Program-made: the position numbers and the translations under genes | Notes under the pieces: generated by a model | Database searches by the model: none | The model's input: the letters and a program-made list of their open reading frames with translations, nothing else | Told to the model about the DNA's origin: nothing | NCBI GenBank assembly: GCA_013365325.1 | Contig: JABVXV010000159.1 | Span: 62,001-126,000 of the forward strand | Direction of reading: 5' to 3' | Origin: Dipetalonema caudispina | Taxonomy: Eukaryota; Nematoda; Chromadorea; Rhabditida; Onchocercidae | DNA: 64,000 nucleotides | Part shown: positions 1 through 12,400 of the stretch, piece after piece | Layout: the number at the start of each line of letters is the position of its first letter | How positions within the stretch are numbered: position 1 is the stretch's first letter

Positions 1-862
1 GCAAACTATTTTAATAATTTTGATAATTATGCTGTAGGTTATAAAAATAAAATTGTTCTTCGTTATCAATTATGAACCTAAGAAATAGTGGAGAAATTTA
101 GATATCAAATGATATTCCCAAACGGATATGTTTCCGTCGCCGCAGTTAATTCTACCATGCAAAATATTGATACCAATAAAAAACTTTATTTTTCTTTTTA
201 GATTTCAAGTCAAAACTGCAGAAATTTAAATTATTAACGCCACAAGAATTTGCAATAAATGATCATAAATAGTCATGGATTAACATATTTTCTAAAAAAG
301 CTTCTCATACGAATCAAATGAATGGACAATAAAAAACTATTAATATTATGCATACATATAAGCAGCAAGTCAAAGAATATGTTTGTAACAATACGACGAT
401 ACGATAATATTCAACATGTTATGATTTAAATTGACTTGACATTAAGGTTTAACAATCGTGGGATATTCAACATAATAGTTAGTAATGAAATTACAGCAAA
501 ATTTAACAATAATATCCAATATGATGGATTATCTCGGGAAAAATATGAAGGTAAAATAAGGTTATAACACTAACATGGAACATATTAATATAATATCCAT
601 TTGTGGGATAATATTGATAGTAAGTGTAGAAATGAAAAAAAAAAAAGGAGAGAGAGAGAGAAATCAGTTTGATTTTTTATTTTTCATTACATATTAAGTA
701 CTTCCCCCCGACAAATTTCCGACCAATAAAATGAATGAAGATAGGTAAAGCGGTATGATCAAAGAAAACGATATGAACGCCAAGATGTATTGTTGACAGT
801 ATTGAAAGAAAAAAAATATAATATAATCTTTATTTTACTATAGTAACTTATATTTCATTTTT

Positions 863-894
<32 letters not shown>

Positions 895-3776
895 CCTTTC
901 CCTCTCTCTTTTTCGTTATCTTGTTCACAAGTGAAAGAAAAAGATGTAAATCAAAAAATTTTCCGTTTTTCCTTTCTTTCTCTCTTTCCTTAAATCTCAT
1001 TAAAATGTTTTGTTATTTTAACTATTTGTAAACGATATATTATTGGAAAATAATTGAAATAAGCAAATGAATAATATTTGTGTAATGTGTAATAATTATT
1101 AGTTAATTATTAGTACTTAAAAAAGGCAACGAGCAAAATAATTTAATTCTTAATAATAAAATAATACATTTCCTTTTTCCAACTGATAATTACTGTGATT
1201 AATTTCAACTTTTTTGTAAATTCCAAATCTGTGAAGCAGTTGACAAAAACTTAATAATAATAGTAATTAATAATAAATAATAATAATAATAGTTTCCAAA
1301 CGAAGCGTTGCAAACAATTGCATTTGTTTATAATAAGCAAATAAGGTACCATAAAATTGTAAAACGAGCAAATAACATCAAAAAAAAAAGTATTTTCAAT
1401 TGGATTTTTTGAAAACTTAAAAATTTTAATAAAGCTTTCCTGCATAAAAATAACGGAGATGGGAATGAAAATATGCTAATTTTCCTCTTTTATTGCAATA
1501 CATTTCATGCAAATAATTGGAAAATTTAATTATTATTCACACGTATACCAACCAATAAAGCATTAAATATAATTGGTTCATTTTTTCTTTAATGCAAATC
1601 AGAAATAAATTGGATATATATGCATATTTTAACAAGAATTCTAACAATTTAACCAAAAGAAAAAAGTGATTAATGGAAATGAAATAGTTTACGTAATCCT
1701 AATATGTTAATGATTCCCCTTCATCATTCAGGATATTATTATATTAAATCTATCAGTTAGTTTTTAAATTGGAAATATCCAAATTAATCTTAACAAGTTT
1801 CTGGTGATTTCATACTGTCATTATCATTTTTACTTATACTTTTTAATTGGTATTAATGAAATTGCAAAATCATTTCTATATTTGGTACAATTATTTATAA
1901 TGCTACCCATACACTTATGATCAATCTCGTTCACTGTTTTTTTTTCCCTTTCTTTTTTTGAAATTTTAAGCAATTCCTACTTCACCAATTTGCATAAAAA
2001 TTACATATTAATTCATCCGAGATATTAATTTCCAGTCCAGTTTTCATCTAATCCAATTAGTTTCTTACATTATCGAATATATACTGAATTACCCTAAATA
2101 TATATATATATATCGATTTGTTCGTCGATTCATCGATATGTACTACCATAAAGATAAGAAAATTCACTTCATCAAATTTATTCTTTCTATATAAAAATAA
2201 TCATTGAAGCAATAAATTAATACAACTTATTTTTAACAAAATTTAACAAATATTATTAAATGATGCAAACAACATTTGCCCTAAGAATTATACCAACCAA
2301 ATAAAACCAATGAAATTTTCAACTGAATCTTATCATTTTCTCGTTTCTTTCTTTTAACTTTTAACAATGAGTGCACTTTCCAACACAAAACATAATTAAA
2401 AAACAAAAGGAATTAATTTTTTTTTTTTTTAAAACAAGTACAAATCCATTAATGCATATTACTTCACAATACAATGGTATCAATTTTAGCTTATTTTTTC
2501 TTTCGAAAAAAAAAAACTTTTTTGAATACATCCCTTTAGATGAAACTTTTAGCTGAAATTTTTTTAAAAATAATTTCAAACCAAAAAAAAGGAGAATGAA
2601 ATTTTAGCAATATTAGAAAGATTGAATGATTCGTTTAATGTAACACTTTTTCTCTTTTTTTCTGGTCGATGATATCATCAGATGTCTCAATAATATTGAT
2701 GATTGCTGGAATTTTATTTTTTGGAAGAAGTATGTCGTGCTATGCTTTTACCTACTTATGTTGCCAGGTGACATTTTTAGGTTTAATTTCAGCAAATTAA
2801 TTAAAATTAATTTTGTCAAATAGTGCTGAATCAGTAGATGAATTGTGAAGTAAAATTGCTTATGAGCCTATTTTTGAAGAATGTTAATTGATGTTTCAAT
2901 GCGCGTATTCGGCGCCTGATATTACATCAGCAGAAAGAGAGAAAAAACACAATACACAAATTGCTAAAAACTTAAATTCAGATATCGAAAGTGTATAATT
3001 AAAATGACTGAAAACAGTAATTTAAAAAGGTTTAAACCGTAAAAGATTTAAACGAATGTCAAAATATAGCACACATATCTCAGATATCTCGAATGTTTCT
3101 TGCATAATTTTTAATTCAAAGCAAAAAAAAAAATGACAAACTGGAGAAAAATCACCAATATATGGTTGTAGAAACTTTAAAACTTGAAATTTAAATTTGA
3201 AACAGAAAATATTTTAGATTTCGTGGCAAAAATAAATACGATTAAAAAACAATTACATATAATTACGATTAAATTAGGCTATATAATAAAAGCTATAAAA
3301 ATCTATTATGAGTCTCAATTTAGATGAGAAATGCAAAACAGTAAGGTTGATAAACAGAAAGTTTATGAAGGTTGATAAGATGATACCAAACCAATTTTAT
3401 CATTTAAAAAGCTACTGGAGAAAGCTTAAGTGATCTTTTTGATCTCTAATTAGATGGTAGCCAGGATTACACAAATCATAAATACTGATCAGTTACTAGT
3501 CACTGACAAGTTCGAGATGAAAGAGATAATAAGGAACACCTGTATAGCCATATCCCGAAACGCAACTTTATCATTTACGGAAGTAATCCGGATGATATCA
3601 TCCGTATCGGAGTAATCCAGCATTTAAACAATGGCAAAAAATATCGTTATCCATAATATTTTTCATAGTGACTCTTCCTCGTAATCTTCAAGCTTTTGTC
3701 AATTGTTGCACAGAGTTGGTTTGATAGCTTTATGGTCTGTAGTTTTATTTCGTACGTGTGGAGACGTGCCTGTTGA
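1..3776. other. Gene-free AT-rich region upstream of the zinc-finger gene
   Basis: No reading frame here shows a recognisable protein, a run of in-phase exons or codon structure; the longest frames are short and low-complexity. The sequence holds an A-run followed by a GA tract near 635-662, a long CT dinucleotide run at 868-894, a TA run near 2100-2113, and several A or T homopolymers. The last few hundred bases presumably contain the promoter and 5' leader of the gene starting at 3777, but no specific element can be named. Confidence 0.6.
868..894. repeat. CT dinucleotide microsatellite
   Basis: An uninterrupted CT repeat of about 13 units in a pyrimidine-rich stretch. A purine GA tract lies about 210 bases upstream (649-660), so the two could pair. 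No other function is visible. Confidence 0.9.
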
Positions 3777-6700
3777 ATGGACGAGGGATCAAATAATAGT
3801 GGTGCCACGGAGACCGTCATCACATCGGTCTCCGGTATAACGGCAGCTTCGGTCGAGGTATAGAAATTCCGGAAAAGTTGGGATAGTCAATCGGGATTTT
3901 CTGCCGAAATTATAATGGCAGCAGAATTCTTCTCTCCCTTCTGCTTTTCTTTTTAATATTTGTTTACCAAATTGTCGCGTTAAAGAAGAAGAATGCTTGC
4001 TTTTTCCTTTTACTAAACTTTGAATTTTATTTTTCCGAACTCTATCCAAAAATTTCACTTTCTTATTTAAACTTTTTTTCAGGATGACAGCAACAATTAT
4101 GAGCAAGCGGAAACGGTGCGCAAACGTTTACAGGCTTGCGAAATTGCTCCAGCAGATGTAAATCAAATGGTATGGGAAACAAATAACAATGAAGAAAAAA
4201 CGTTTCATGAACTGCAGCCAGTCAACGAGAAAGAATGCGAATTCTTAGTTCCGAGCACTTCTAGAAAAGGTAGATTTAAAATAGTTTCTTAAAACGAGAA
4301 AATGGAATACATAGATTGCTAAGACTAGTAGATCAGAAAATGGTTTATGTGATTCACCTTCATATTGCTGTAAACATGTGATAGGATGGACGAAAATGAC
4401 GTAAATTAGTTCAGTTCATTCTGGTTGTGTAATTTTAAATTTTTCCAAATATGGTTCCTATGTCATGACGAAAAGGCAAAAATATGTCAATTAAAAAGTG
4501 ATACACATCTACAAAAATGTGTAATTTCTTGATTAGCAACCAGATCATAAATAGGAAACTGTGCATAAAGGGTAACGAAAGACGAATAATTCCTTTTTCT
4601 TTTTCTGAAATGAAACTATAAAGTAATTCTTTATGAATATTTGTAGGTTACTATGGAAATTTTGAAAAGGAGTTGGAAGCACTGTATTGTTTCTTATCCC
4701 AAATATTTCGTATATCTATTACGTATTCTGAGAACTTTGTTTCTTGGATGTTTTAGCTCATGAAGTTTATCTTTATTTCTTATTTGTAGTGTTAAAACGA
4801 GCTCAAGATATCACAGAAGAACGGAAAAATGAGCACAAACGGTGGCGAGCAGCAATCGATGGATATGCGCAGTATTCAGAATGGATTTGTAAAGTTAATG
4901 AAAAAGTGGAAGACATGCCAGATTTGGATAGTGCCGGAAGTGTTGTCACTACCGAAGCTACAGACGATCCTGAAGCAGAATATTTCATCGCTGTGGATTC
5001 AATGAGAGATGTTATTGACCAGGTTGGTAGAAACTTTGTCATCAATTTTATACAATCAGTTTTATATAAAAATTTTAGGGATAATCTGTATAAGACGGAA
5101 TGGTTAATTGATTAACTAACCAATAGTTACAGAATTTTCCAGGCACGGTCTCAGTTTTGTTTGCCTATAGTGTTAGTGGGCATTATTAGTGGGATTTAAT
5201 GCTGGTGTAATTAAAAAAATAGTTCATTTCAAATTAGTTTCCTTGACTAGCTTCTTTTATTTCTCCTTACAATGTATGTAGGATGGTTTTTTTTAGATTC
5301 AGAAAGCTAGAGCAGCGCAATCGGAAGAAACAGCGGAAAGCGATGCAAAACTGGATGAAATCTTGAAATACTGCGAAGAACATACGAAAAAAATCAATTT
5401 ATTTGAAGATAAAAATACTGAGGTCAAATATTACCACCATTATGGTTAATTTTCAGAATTGTGTTCCATGTTAGAAGGATGTTCATGTTCTTAACGGCAA
5501 TTAATATCCAATTATTACAGGATTATCGAATGTTTGTATGCTTTGCTTGCGGTCGGGTTTTTGATGATGAGATCACAATGCGGGATCATGTAAATGAAAT
5601 TCATCTTTCAAACAAGGTTTGCTTGTTCTCTTCAAATGACACTCTTCAAAGACTGCTGGGAGGAATTAGAGAGGAAATTTCCACTTTTGAATTAAAGATC
5701 ATAGAACAAGAGATCGTGAGAAAAATTGACAGCACCCTTTTTGTTTTAGAAAGATTTCTTTTTCAGGATTATATTTTCAAATGTCGCTATTGCTACAGAC
5801 GTTTTAAATTGAAGCATCATTTACAACGCCATGAACGTACACATGATCTATCACTTGTGCATATTTGTAATCGGTGTTCTTCGTCATTTCGGTTAATTTT
5901 TTAAGAATTTCACCATTTATATCCAAAAGTTGTTTGGAAAGTAAGAAAGAGACTCGTAGGTTGAAAAGTTCTTCGCTTAAGCAGATTATGCAGCTGCAAG
6001 AGAAGTGAAGGCTGAAGTCTTAAAACAACATGTTTTTTATCAGTAAAACTGTCGCCCTATCCACGGTAACCAAGCATCGTATTGTGCGGCACTGTTATGG
6101 CACCATATTAGATACCGCAATAAAGTATATCTTCTTTTACTGAGATGGTAGCATATATATCAGTGTCGTACACAGACAGTTTCTTTAAAGCGAAACCTAC
6201 AAACGCTTGAAAGTGCTGAAGTGCTAAGGCGGGTAAATTTTAGGAACTTCGAGTCGTTAGTTGCTCATAGAAGCAAAGTTCATGGAATCGATGAGAATGG
6301 TGAGAAAATCTTGAATTTAAAGTATGATTGTAATAAATGCAAGCAGAAGTTTGGGACTTTTATCGAGTTAAATGTAAGTCCTATGCTGACAAAGTTACCT
6401 GTGTTTTGATTCATTGTATTATTTCTGTCATAAAAGATAAGTGAAATGAATGGAATGAAGATTTCTTTTTTAAATGATAAAGAGGTTTTTTCATACCCTT
6501 AAATTCTGGAATCAGCAAGACTGTAGTAGGCTAATTGCAGCTAGATCATGGTTCCTAATTTTTCAGGTTTTTCATTTTTGTTGTATGTCACTGGGAGAGC
6601 TTTTGATTAGCTATTCATAGGATTTATGCTGTTTGCAATTAAATCATTTTAGAGGCACAAATATTTTTGTTTGAACCAATATCGCAGCAAACAGCAGAAA

Positions 6701-7741
6701 AAAGTCAGTGGTGCTTCTCCTTCTTCATCTACGAGTTCAATATTTTCTCTGTCTTCAAGACCGAAAGTTGGTATGCAATTACTTCATTGGATGATGTGTT
6801 TTCTCACTTAACGTATAGTTTTTGATTTTACTTTTTGTTTTTATCATGATTTTGTTTGTTTTAGACAAGACATGCAGAATATGTAGCAAGAAATTCGCAT
6901 CACGACAATCAATGATACGGCATATGGGTCGTATTCATCCGGAGGAAAAGATTGATGAAATTAAACAATATGAAGTAGTTCAGTCGGCAAGTTTATTTCT
7001 CATATTCAATTTTAAGTTATTTATAAATCACTTTACCTTCCCCCTTATTACTTATCGTTGTTTCTTGACGTACTTGCCATTCTTCGGATGCTGATTAAGC
7101 TTCGTCCTGATCCAACATAAGCTAATGCTAGATCTGTCATATCGCTCACTTTTTTCCAGCCAGATCTTCCGTTTGCTTGTAATATTTGTTCGAAACGTTT
7201 CACGATCAGAACACTAATGTTAGTTCATCGTAAGCGACATGAAGGAAGGCATTTTGCCTGTGAATTATGTGAAAAGACATATCCATTAGCAAGCGAATTA
7301 CGAAAGCATATCAAACGTGTGCATAAAAATTCTTCGGAAGGTTGTGGTTAGTTTCAGATGTTTATAACTTATATATAATTTCACTTCTGTAATTCTTCCA
7401 TATAAGAGAGTAGGATAGTTTTGCTGTGTGTTCTTGAATCGAACTGATTTCATTTACTGAACAGTACTTCAATAACAGTCCTCATCGAAGAGCGGATGAT
7501 CCCCTTCTCTTCTTTTTCTCTCATTTGTTAAATTTAGTTCGATTCAAGAATGCGAAAGAATTCCTTTTTTTCAAAGAAAAATACAGTTTTCGAATTCCTA
7601 GGGGCATCGAAAGATTCGACTGCAGAGTCTAGCGATGCAAACGCTATCGACAAGCAGAGTTCAGATGCGAAACAATCGGTGTCGGCAGAGCAGAGCAGCA
7701 AGTGTGATTACGAGGATCTTGCAGATTTCAGTGTTATTTAA
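3777..7741 (+). CDS. C2H2 zinc-finger protein, seven fingers, 11 exons
   Basis: Likely a nuclear DNA-binding protein; target and ortholog are not identified. Exons: 3777-3857, 4083-4269, 4790-5022, 5297-5422, 5521-5616, 5767-5891, 6244-6373, 6653-6770, 6865-6986, 7160-7346, 7602-7741. All phases agree and give 514 residues. The first ~205 residues are Ser/Thr-rich, then acidic and helical. Fingers follow from about residue 215 to 465: each starts C-x2-C (CFAC, CRYC, CNRC, CNKC, CRIC, CNIC, CELC) followed by about 12 residues and H-x3/4-H. Finger 4 ends in Cys (HKYFC), so it is C2HC. Finger 3 is split by an intron, and its halves join in frame. Linkers are mostly long and non-canonical, so the fingers may not all bind DNA together. 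The C-terminus is a Ser/Asp-rich tail. The exon ending at 6986 needs a GC donor unless GAA|GTAGTT at 6974 is used. Start: first in-frame ATG of the first exon. Confidence 0.85.
7431..7550. repeat. 15-bp inverted repeat in the last intron of the zinc-finger gene
   Basis: TTCTTGAATCGAACT at 7431-7445 is exactly matched in reverse complement at 7536-7550, with 90 bases between. Both arms lie inside the last intron (7347-7601), the second about 50 bases before the 3' splice site. In RNA the arms could form a stem. It could also be the remnant of a small inverted-repeat element; no target duplication is evident. Confidence 0.75.
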
Positions 7742-9430
7742 CTGGTTGTTTGCAATAATAATGTTGGTCATTTCTATAAAGATCGACACCGAGTATTCGG
7801 TATTCAGTATTTAGTATTATACGTTTTGAATGTAATGGGTACTGTGAAGTTGGTCTATCTTTCCTTGTTTTTGTCATGTTTCCAATATTGCTTATCACGA
7901 AAATATTTGGTATGGTCTTCGCGAAATGCATATTTAAGCATTAAAAATTCATGTATAAACTTTATTTCACAAGGTCTCAATCTGTCTGGCTCTTAAGTAA
8001 CCTGTAATCTCAAGTCCTGCTTTTGCTTAAAACGCCGATATTTGGCAAATGATGCACATGAAAAACGGGAAGAAGAACATAGCAGTTTTTCCGTAATTAT
8101 GTCAAATTTTATCACTCACAATGATTATCGCTTTACACAGAAAAAGGTACTCTCAATTTTACAACATAAATAAATGACAAAATGTTTTTAAAAACTTCTT
8201 GTAAAGGAGCTGCTCTAGGGTAATAATAATAATAATAATAATTAAGCACATACGATTTAAAACAATGGGAAATGCCCGATTCACAAAGAAATAATATGTG
8301 TACATAATATGTATACTAATATGTAGAAAGTGTGAGTTTGATTTCATCGACTTGTTTGTTACGTCGAGTGAAAATGACTAAAATCTTTTTAGAATTTAGA
8401 AGTGAAATATTGAGAAGGATAAAGCGAGAGGGTAGAGGTGTTAAAAAATTTTTAGCAGTGATGTCAGCAACCGGGCACTAAAAAACAAAACAAAGGAAGA
8501 CAATTGACAAATCCTTTGAACTAAACACAAATGAGTATCTAAAGTGCACAGGATTTAATGAAATCTGAAGGACTGTGATCTACGGGAATTTTTAGCATCA
8601 TCGAAGATGCAAGCAGCATATATTTCACTCATTTCGGTAGCCGCTGTAATACTTCAGTCACCAACGTATAACAGTAAGATCTCAAGAACTGACATGATGC
8701 TTCCATTCCATTTCACTTACTTTTCTGTGACAAATACTTTATTCTACAATTTCTACTTTTCTACTACGTCAGATTTATGTTTCTTTCTTCATCTAATTAT
8801 ACGGCACTTGAACTCTTACCTATTCCTTTAGGATGATCGCTTGAAAAAAGGTATTCAGTAATCTATAAATCCCACAGAAAGGTACCAATTATGGTTTGCC
8901 TCAGTCAAATACATCTCAAAGGTTTCCTTTTTCTTTTTTTCCTTTTGCCAGTTAAAGCACGCAATTCTCATGACCCAAGTTTAAAAATTTTAAATTTTTG
9001 CCTATCTAACGTTTCTCGTTCACAATGCTAATACTCCCCCCCTATGTAATACCTGAGTACCGAATATATTCATTAAATTTGTTCAATCAAAGGCGGGTAA
9101 GTTAATATTTCCATGACATATATACCTCCCAATAAAACTCCAGGGAAAGAAAAATTTAAGAAGCATAAATTGCAATTTCATTATAGACAACAGGCAATAA
9201 CAAAATCCAATAAAAAAATTTAAAACGAAAAATGAAGTATAGCGGACTAATGTTAAAAACTTTCGAAAAATGAAATAAAAACTTGTGAATAAATACACCC
9301 TACTTCCTGAGAATAATTCCTTAAACGTATCAAATAATAACGCACAATTTAGGCAAATAATGATAGACGAAAATTCATAAACTCTCGCCACTCTGAAGAG
9401 ATTGAATGAACGTATAACTGAAGAACTTCT
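7742..9430. other. Intergenic region between convergent genes
   Basis: This lies between the 3' ends of the zinc-finger gene (+) and the cohesin-loader gene (-). It should hold both 3' UTRs. A TAA trinucleotide run of about seven units lies at 8220-8241. Short open frames (for example 8607-8831 on + and 9083-9391 on -) show only hydrophobic, low-complexity translations and no splice structure. No further gene is supported. Confidence 0.6.
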
Positions 9431-12400
9431 TCAAGCAGATCTAGTATCATTTTCACTAAGATTGGTAGCTTCGGAAACACAGTCAGCCATATGCGTATCC
9501 TGATCTTCATCTTCCATTACAGCATTAATAATGTCTTTTGATGGTGTTGCTTCCATCAGTCCCGTGGTATCTGTACCGTCATGCTCATCACCATTATCAC
9601 GATCCAACGAAAGCAACATGTTTCGGAACTGATAAGAATAAAATCATGTTTTTTTTTGATGAGAAGAAAATTTCTGAATTTCCGTATTATAAAAAAATAA
9701 TATCACATAAAAGAACTTACAGCTACAATTTGATTAGCCATTTCGATATGACCATTAACCGTGTCACGCTTCTGGGTTGTTTCCGGACGGAGTTCTTGAA
9801 GTGCTGAATGTGGATTGAACATCAACATGTTACGCCTACTGCTAACGGCTTTTTCATAAACTTTAGCAGCTTCCGATGGACTATACTCTTGGACTTTTCT
9901 GAAAAGTAAGAAAATTTGAAAAAATGGTATAAGTAGAGGAAATAAAGACAATGCATCATCTCAAATATCTGCCAAATTTATCAGAAAAATGGTTTACATG
10001 ACAGAATAAACTAGTCCAGAATTTAAGGATGGATAACGAAAGATATAGACTTTAAAAGAATTATTTGGTCTACTCAAAAAGAAAATACGCATATCACAAT
10101 ATTCGTTCGAAGCAACCATTAACGAGCAACTATATATTGCCAATTACTACCAATTTATTCGAAAGGAGCACAAATGCAAAAAACTTACGCATCACTGAAT
10201 CCATAAAGTTTCATCAAGAAATTTTTCAAATAGAGTAACATGAAGCACGCTTGACTATTTTTCATACATTCGTGAAGCATACTCTTATCTTCTGGAAATC
10301 GTCCTGTAATAATACATGACGTTTGAAATTATAATCTCAACATAAAGGACAGGAAAAAGATGAAGGAAAATTGCATTCAACCTCTATATTTTGGACTTCC
10401 AGTCCGCTATTTCGATGTCCCCTTAATGAGCATTATTATTTCGTTCACTTTCGGTAATTTTTGTTTGTTTTCAGTAAAAATCCTCAAACATCACTTTTCT
10501 ATGGGTTGAGCAGATATGACTCAGCTATGTGCGACACAGAAAAGGTTGAAACTTAATAAATTTACGAAATCTTCCATAGAAAATCAAGAGGAAAATATTT
10601 GCTGATTTTTCCGATTTCAAAGAGGCTGAAGTGGATAAACAGCTATGAAATAAAAACTGCGATTAATGGCAATAATAATAATGTCAATGACGATAATAAA
10701 AGCGATAATAACAATAGTAATAACAAATACCAATAACAGTTAATACAGCAACGACAATAATATGGAATAGAGCAGCTTGAAACTAACTGTAGATAAGTTC
10801 AGGTGTATATTCAGCTTCATCGTCATTTTCCCCATTGTTTGGTCGAGGAAGAAGTTGCCCCATGAAATTATTGATTATATTTTGTCCACTAATGGAAACA
10901 ATAGATTCTATTCGACGAATAACATATAACGGCTCATCTATCACCTGATACGGAAACATTGCCAGATTGTCCGCGACGAATAGCCATTCTTCCAATGTCA
11001 GTTTCTGTAACGTATTAAAATGGTAAGAAAAAAGACATCAATTTTGATTTGACCTCAATCCTTCAAAATTTCAGAAAGAAGTTGTGATCAAAACCTCTCG
11101 GGAATCTTCGGAGAATAATCGAAGAATAGAAGATAAAAAGCTTCTTCGTTGTTGCCGATTACTGCGAAGATTTTGATAGAGTCCACTCAGCAATGCCTGC
11201 CCGTCATTCGTCATTTTCGGTACTCCGTTTACCAACTTGGAATTGTCACCAAAACCTAAAAATGAGAAATCCAGAAAAATAAAGCATTGTTCCTGGAATA
11301 CGCTAAACAAAATAATTTGGTCATTAGTAAAGTCACAAATTCTTCAAATAAAACAATTACCTGAAGCACTTATTGTCTGATCACAAAGTCGAATACCACG
11401 AAGGATAGATTCTGGGTCCTTTTTTATGATCATATGCAAACGAAATGCGCATCGTATACCTGCTACTGCCTTACTCTGTAACTTTTTCAAAATCTAGAAA
11501 TTCAAACGATATTTTCTTAATGAAGCGAAACTAGTTAAGATTTTCAGTGCAATTATTCACCAAGCAGCAGATCATGTTAATTAACATAAGGGTTTTTTGT
11601 CGAAGAGAATGTAAGAAATCTTGAAGAAAGATGCCACCAGTTCTTAAATCAGTACAACTAAATAAAGATTTGGGAAAAAGGGAGAAAAAAAGGTGATAAA
11701 AGCACCAACCGGAACCATGCCAGCATATTTTGAATCGATATCCCTCAACATATTTTCTACTTTGTTCCGAACAATAGTGTTTCGATCAGTGGACATAGCG
11801 ATCAATGTTGGAATTGATGAACCGGGTGTCACCAACCCCTGACTTAGGGTTAGAATTGCAACCTATAACACTTTCATCGCTGAAATACCAAACTGCAGAA
11901 TTTTCAAAAAAAAGGGGAAAAACTGGGAGTTCTTGAATCCTTGACACTTCATTTCTGTAATATTGATAAATTACCCCACAAACCAGAAATTCATTTCGTA
12001 AATCGCACTTTTGCAAATACCATACAAATGATGGATTTCATCATTACCTGAACAGCAGCAGTTCGTACAGCGTCACTTGAATTATAATATGAGTTCAGCA
12101 CTGCATTCCAGTAAAGTTGTATGATCGCTGAAGCTAATCCGGAATTCGCCAATTCCATTTCTTTCAAATCATGTTCTTCTTTTGACATATGCCCTGTAAT
12201 CGTATATTTATAAAATAGCAAAGGGTGGAAAATAAGTCACCCTTGCACATGCAAAACTAATCAACTGATATTTGTATGCAGTAACGGTACTTCCCAGACT
12301 TGGAACGGCTGTTACCAGTACATACCAAACCTTCACTTAATCCATCTGCTCGTTAGACTTCCGATGCTTAAAACACCTGATTTTAGCTCACCAACAAGAA

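Noticed and set aside
4803..5045. Minus-strand open frame of 80 residues
   Set aside because: It is the antisense of a zinc-finger gene exon (4790-5022) whose + strand reading has correct splice sites and phase.
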